In this document: piece after piece, positions 4,954-5,266 of the stretch | Layout of the letters: every line of letters starts with the position of its first letter | Position numbering within the stretch: the first letter of the stretch is position 1 | Source: Candidatus Scatoplasma merdavium | GTDB taxonomy: Bacteria; Bacillota_I; Bacilli_A; RFN20; CAG-288 | DNA length: 5,266 bases | Direction: 5' to 3' | Assembly: GCA_017694135.1 (NCBI GenBank) | Contig: JADING010000124.1 | Span: 1 to 5,266 of the forward strand | Program-made: the position numbers and the translations under genes | Notes under the pieces: model-generated | Seen by the model: only the letters and a program-made list of their open reading frames with translations | Database searches by the model: none | Told to the model about the DNA's origin: nothing

Positions 4954-5266
4954 CGAATTCCTCTTCTTTTGGCTCTTCTATTTTAATTTCGTTTTTTTCA
5001 ATTGGCTCTTTGCCCTTCTTTTTATGGTTGTGAGAGCGAACAACATGGTGGAAATTAGGGTTAGCCTCCTCTTTTAAGATCTCTTCTGGTATTTCAAAAT
5101 GCTCCTCTTTTGCAGTGTTCATCAAGAGTTCTTGCTTTTCAATATCAATAGTTTTGTCATTGTTTGAATCAGGGATGATATAAGAAAAGATGAGGGCTAA
5201 CAAGAACATATTGACCTCAGGGTTTTCAAAGAAGATCATGATAAATTGCAAGTTACCTTCAAAGGT
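4922..5266 (-). CDS. Unidentified protein with one hydrophobic segment and an acidic tail (probably partial at right edge)
   Basis: The frame is open from the right edge to the TAA at 4922-4924. A TTG at 5251 with a GAAGG-like sequence just upstream, or an ATG at 5242, could start it. However, the frame stays open beyond both, so I think this is the C-terminal part of a longer protein. Visible from the N side: FENPEVN, one hydrophobic helix (MFLLALIFSYIIP), then a hydrophilic region. That region contains a His/basic patch (FHHVVRSHNHKKKGK) and ends in a strongly acidic, aromatic-tipped tail (EEEFDEEDYFKDYF). I infer that a last membrane helix is followed by a long cytoplasmic, probably disordered tail. 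I do not recognise the family. The 32-base overlap with the ABC permease start suggests shared transcription, but a role in the same transporter is only a guess. Confidence 0.55.
   Translation of the reverse strand, partial: TFEGNLQFIMIFFENPEVNMFLLALIFSYIIPDSNNDKTIDIEKQELLMNTAKEEHFEIPEEILKEEANPNFHHVVRSHNHKKKGKEPIEKNEIKIEEPKEEEFDEEDYFKDYF
4959..4964 (-). promoter_or_regulatory. Ribosome binding site of the permease gene
   Basis: On the minus strand AGAGGA (plus-strand TCCTCT) lies 5 bases before the ATG at 4953, within the acidic C-terminal codons of the upstream gene. It supports the overlapping start. Confidence 0.65.

Overview
The window looks like chromosomal DNA from a low-GC, Gram-positive-type bacterium (Bacillota, or a relative of the non-Mycoplasma Mollicutes). 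The evidence is AT-rich coding and intergenic DNA, clear AAAGGA/AAAGGAG ribosome binding sites, and the Firmicutes-style yqeG-yqeH-yqeK-rsfS gene set. TGA acts as a stop at the end of yqeG, immediately before the ribosome-binding-site-supported start of yqeH. This argues for the standard bacterial code and against the TGA=Trp code of mycoplasmas and spiroplasmas. No species can be named from the sequence alone.

Left and centre (1-3862, all + strand): a tightly packed operon. It opens with the 3' end of an unidentified gene whose product ends in a beta-sliding-clamp-binding-like motif (QLSLF). Then come yqeG (HAD-family phosphatase), yqeH (circularly permuted, zinc-finger ribosome-assembly GTPase), a long form of yqeK (HD-domain hydrolase), rsfS (ribosomal silencing factor) and mtnN (MTA/SAH nucleosidase). 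Every junction lies between a 1-nt overlap and a 2-nt gap, so translation is probably coupled throughout. The shared theme is 30S assembly (YqeH), 50S silencing (RsfS), nucleotide clean-up (YqeK) and recycling of S-adenosylmethionine by-products (MtnN). Compared with the Bacillus order yqeG-yqeH-aroE-yqeI-nadD-yqeK-rsfS, the genes aroE, yqeI(yhbY) and nadD are absent. In their place YqeK carries an N-terminal extension of about 125 residues that I cannot assign. An intrinsic terminator follows mtnN at 3885-3908.

Intergenic region (3863-4191): 329 bases between convergent genes, very AT-rich after the terminator. It holds three same-strand DnaA-box-like nonamers within 43 bases, one a perfect TTATCCACA, followed by AT-rich DNA with scattered CTA/TTA triplets. 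This is the most interesting non-coding signal: a candidate DnaA-binding locus, possibly an origin or a DnaA titration site. No dnaA or dnaN is in view.

Right (4192-5266, - strand): a binding-protein-dependent ABC transporter permease of the SsuC/TauC/ThiX type with a divergent EAA loop. Its start overlaps by 32 bases the end of an unidentified protein that runs off the right edge. That protein has one hydrophobic segment and a long, charged, strongly acidic C-terminal tail.
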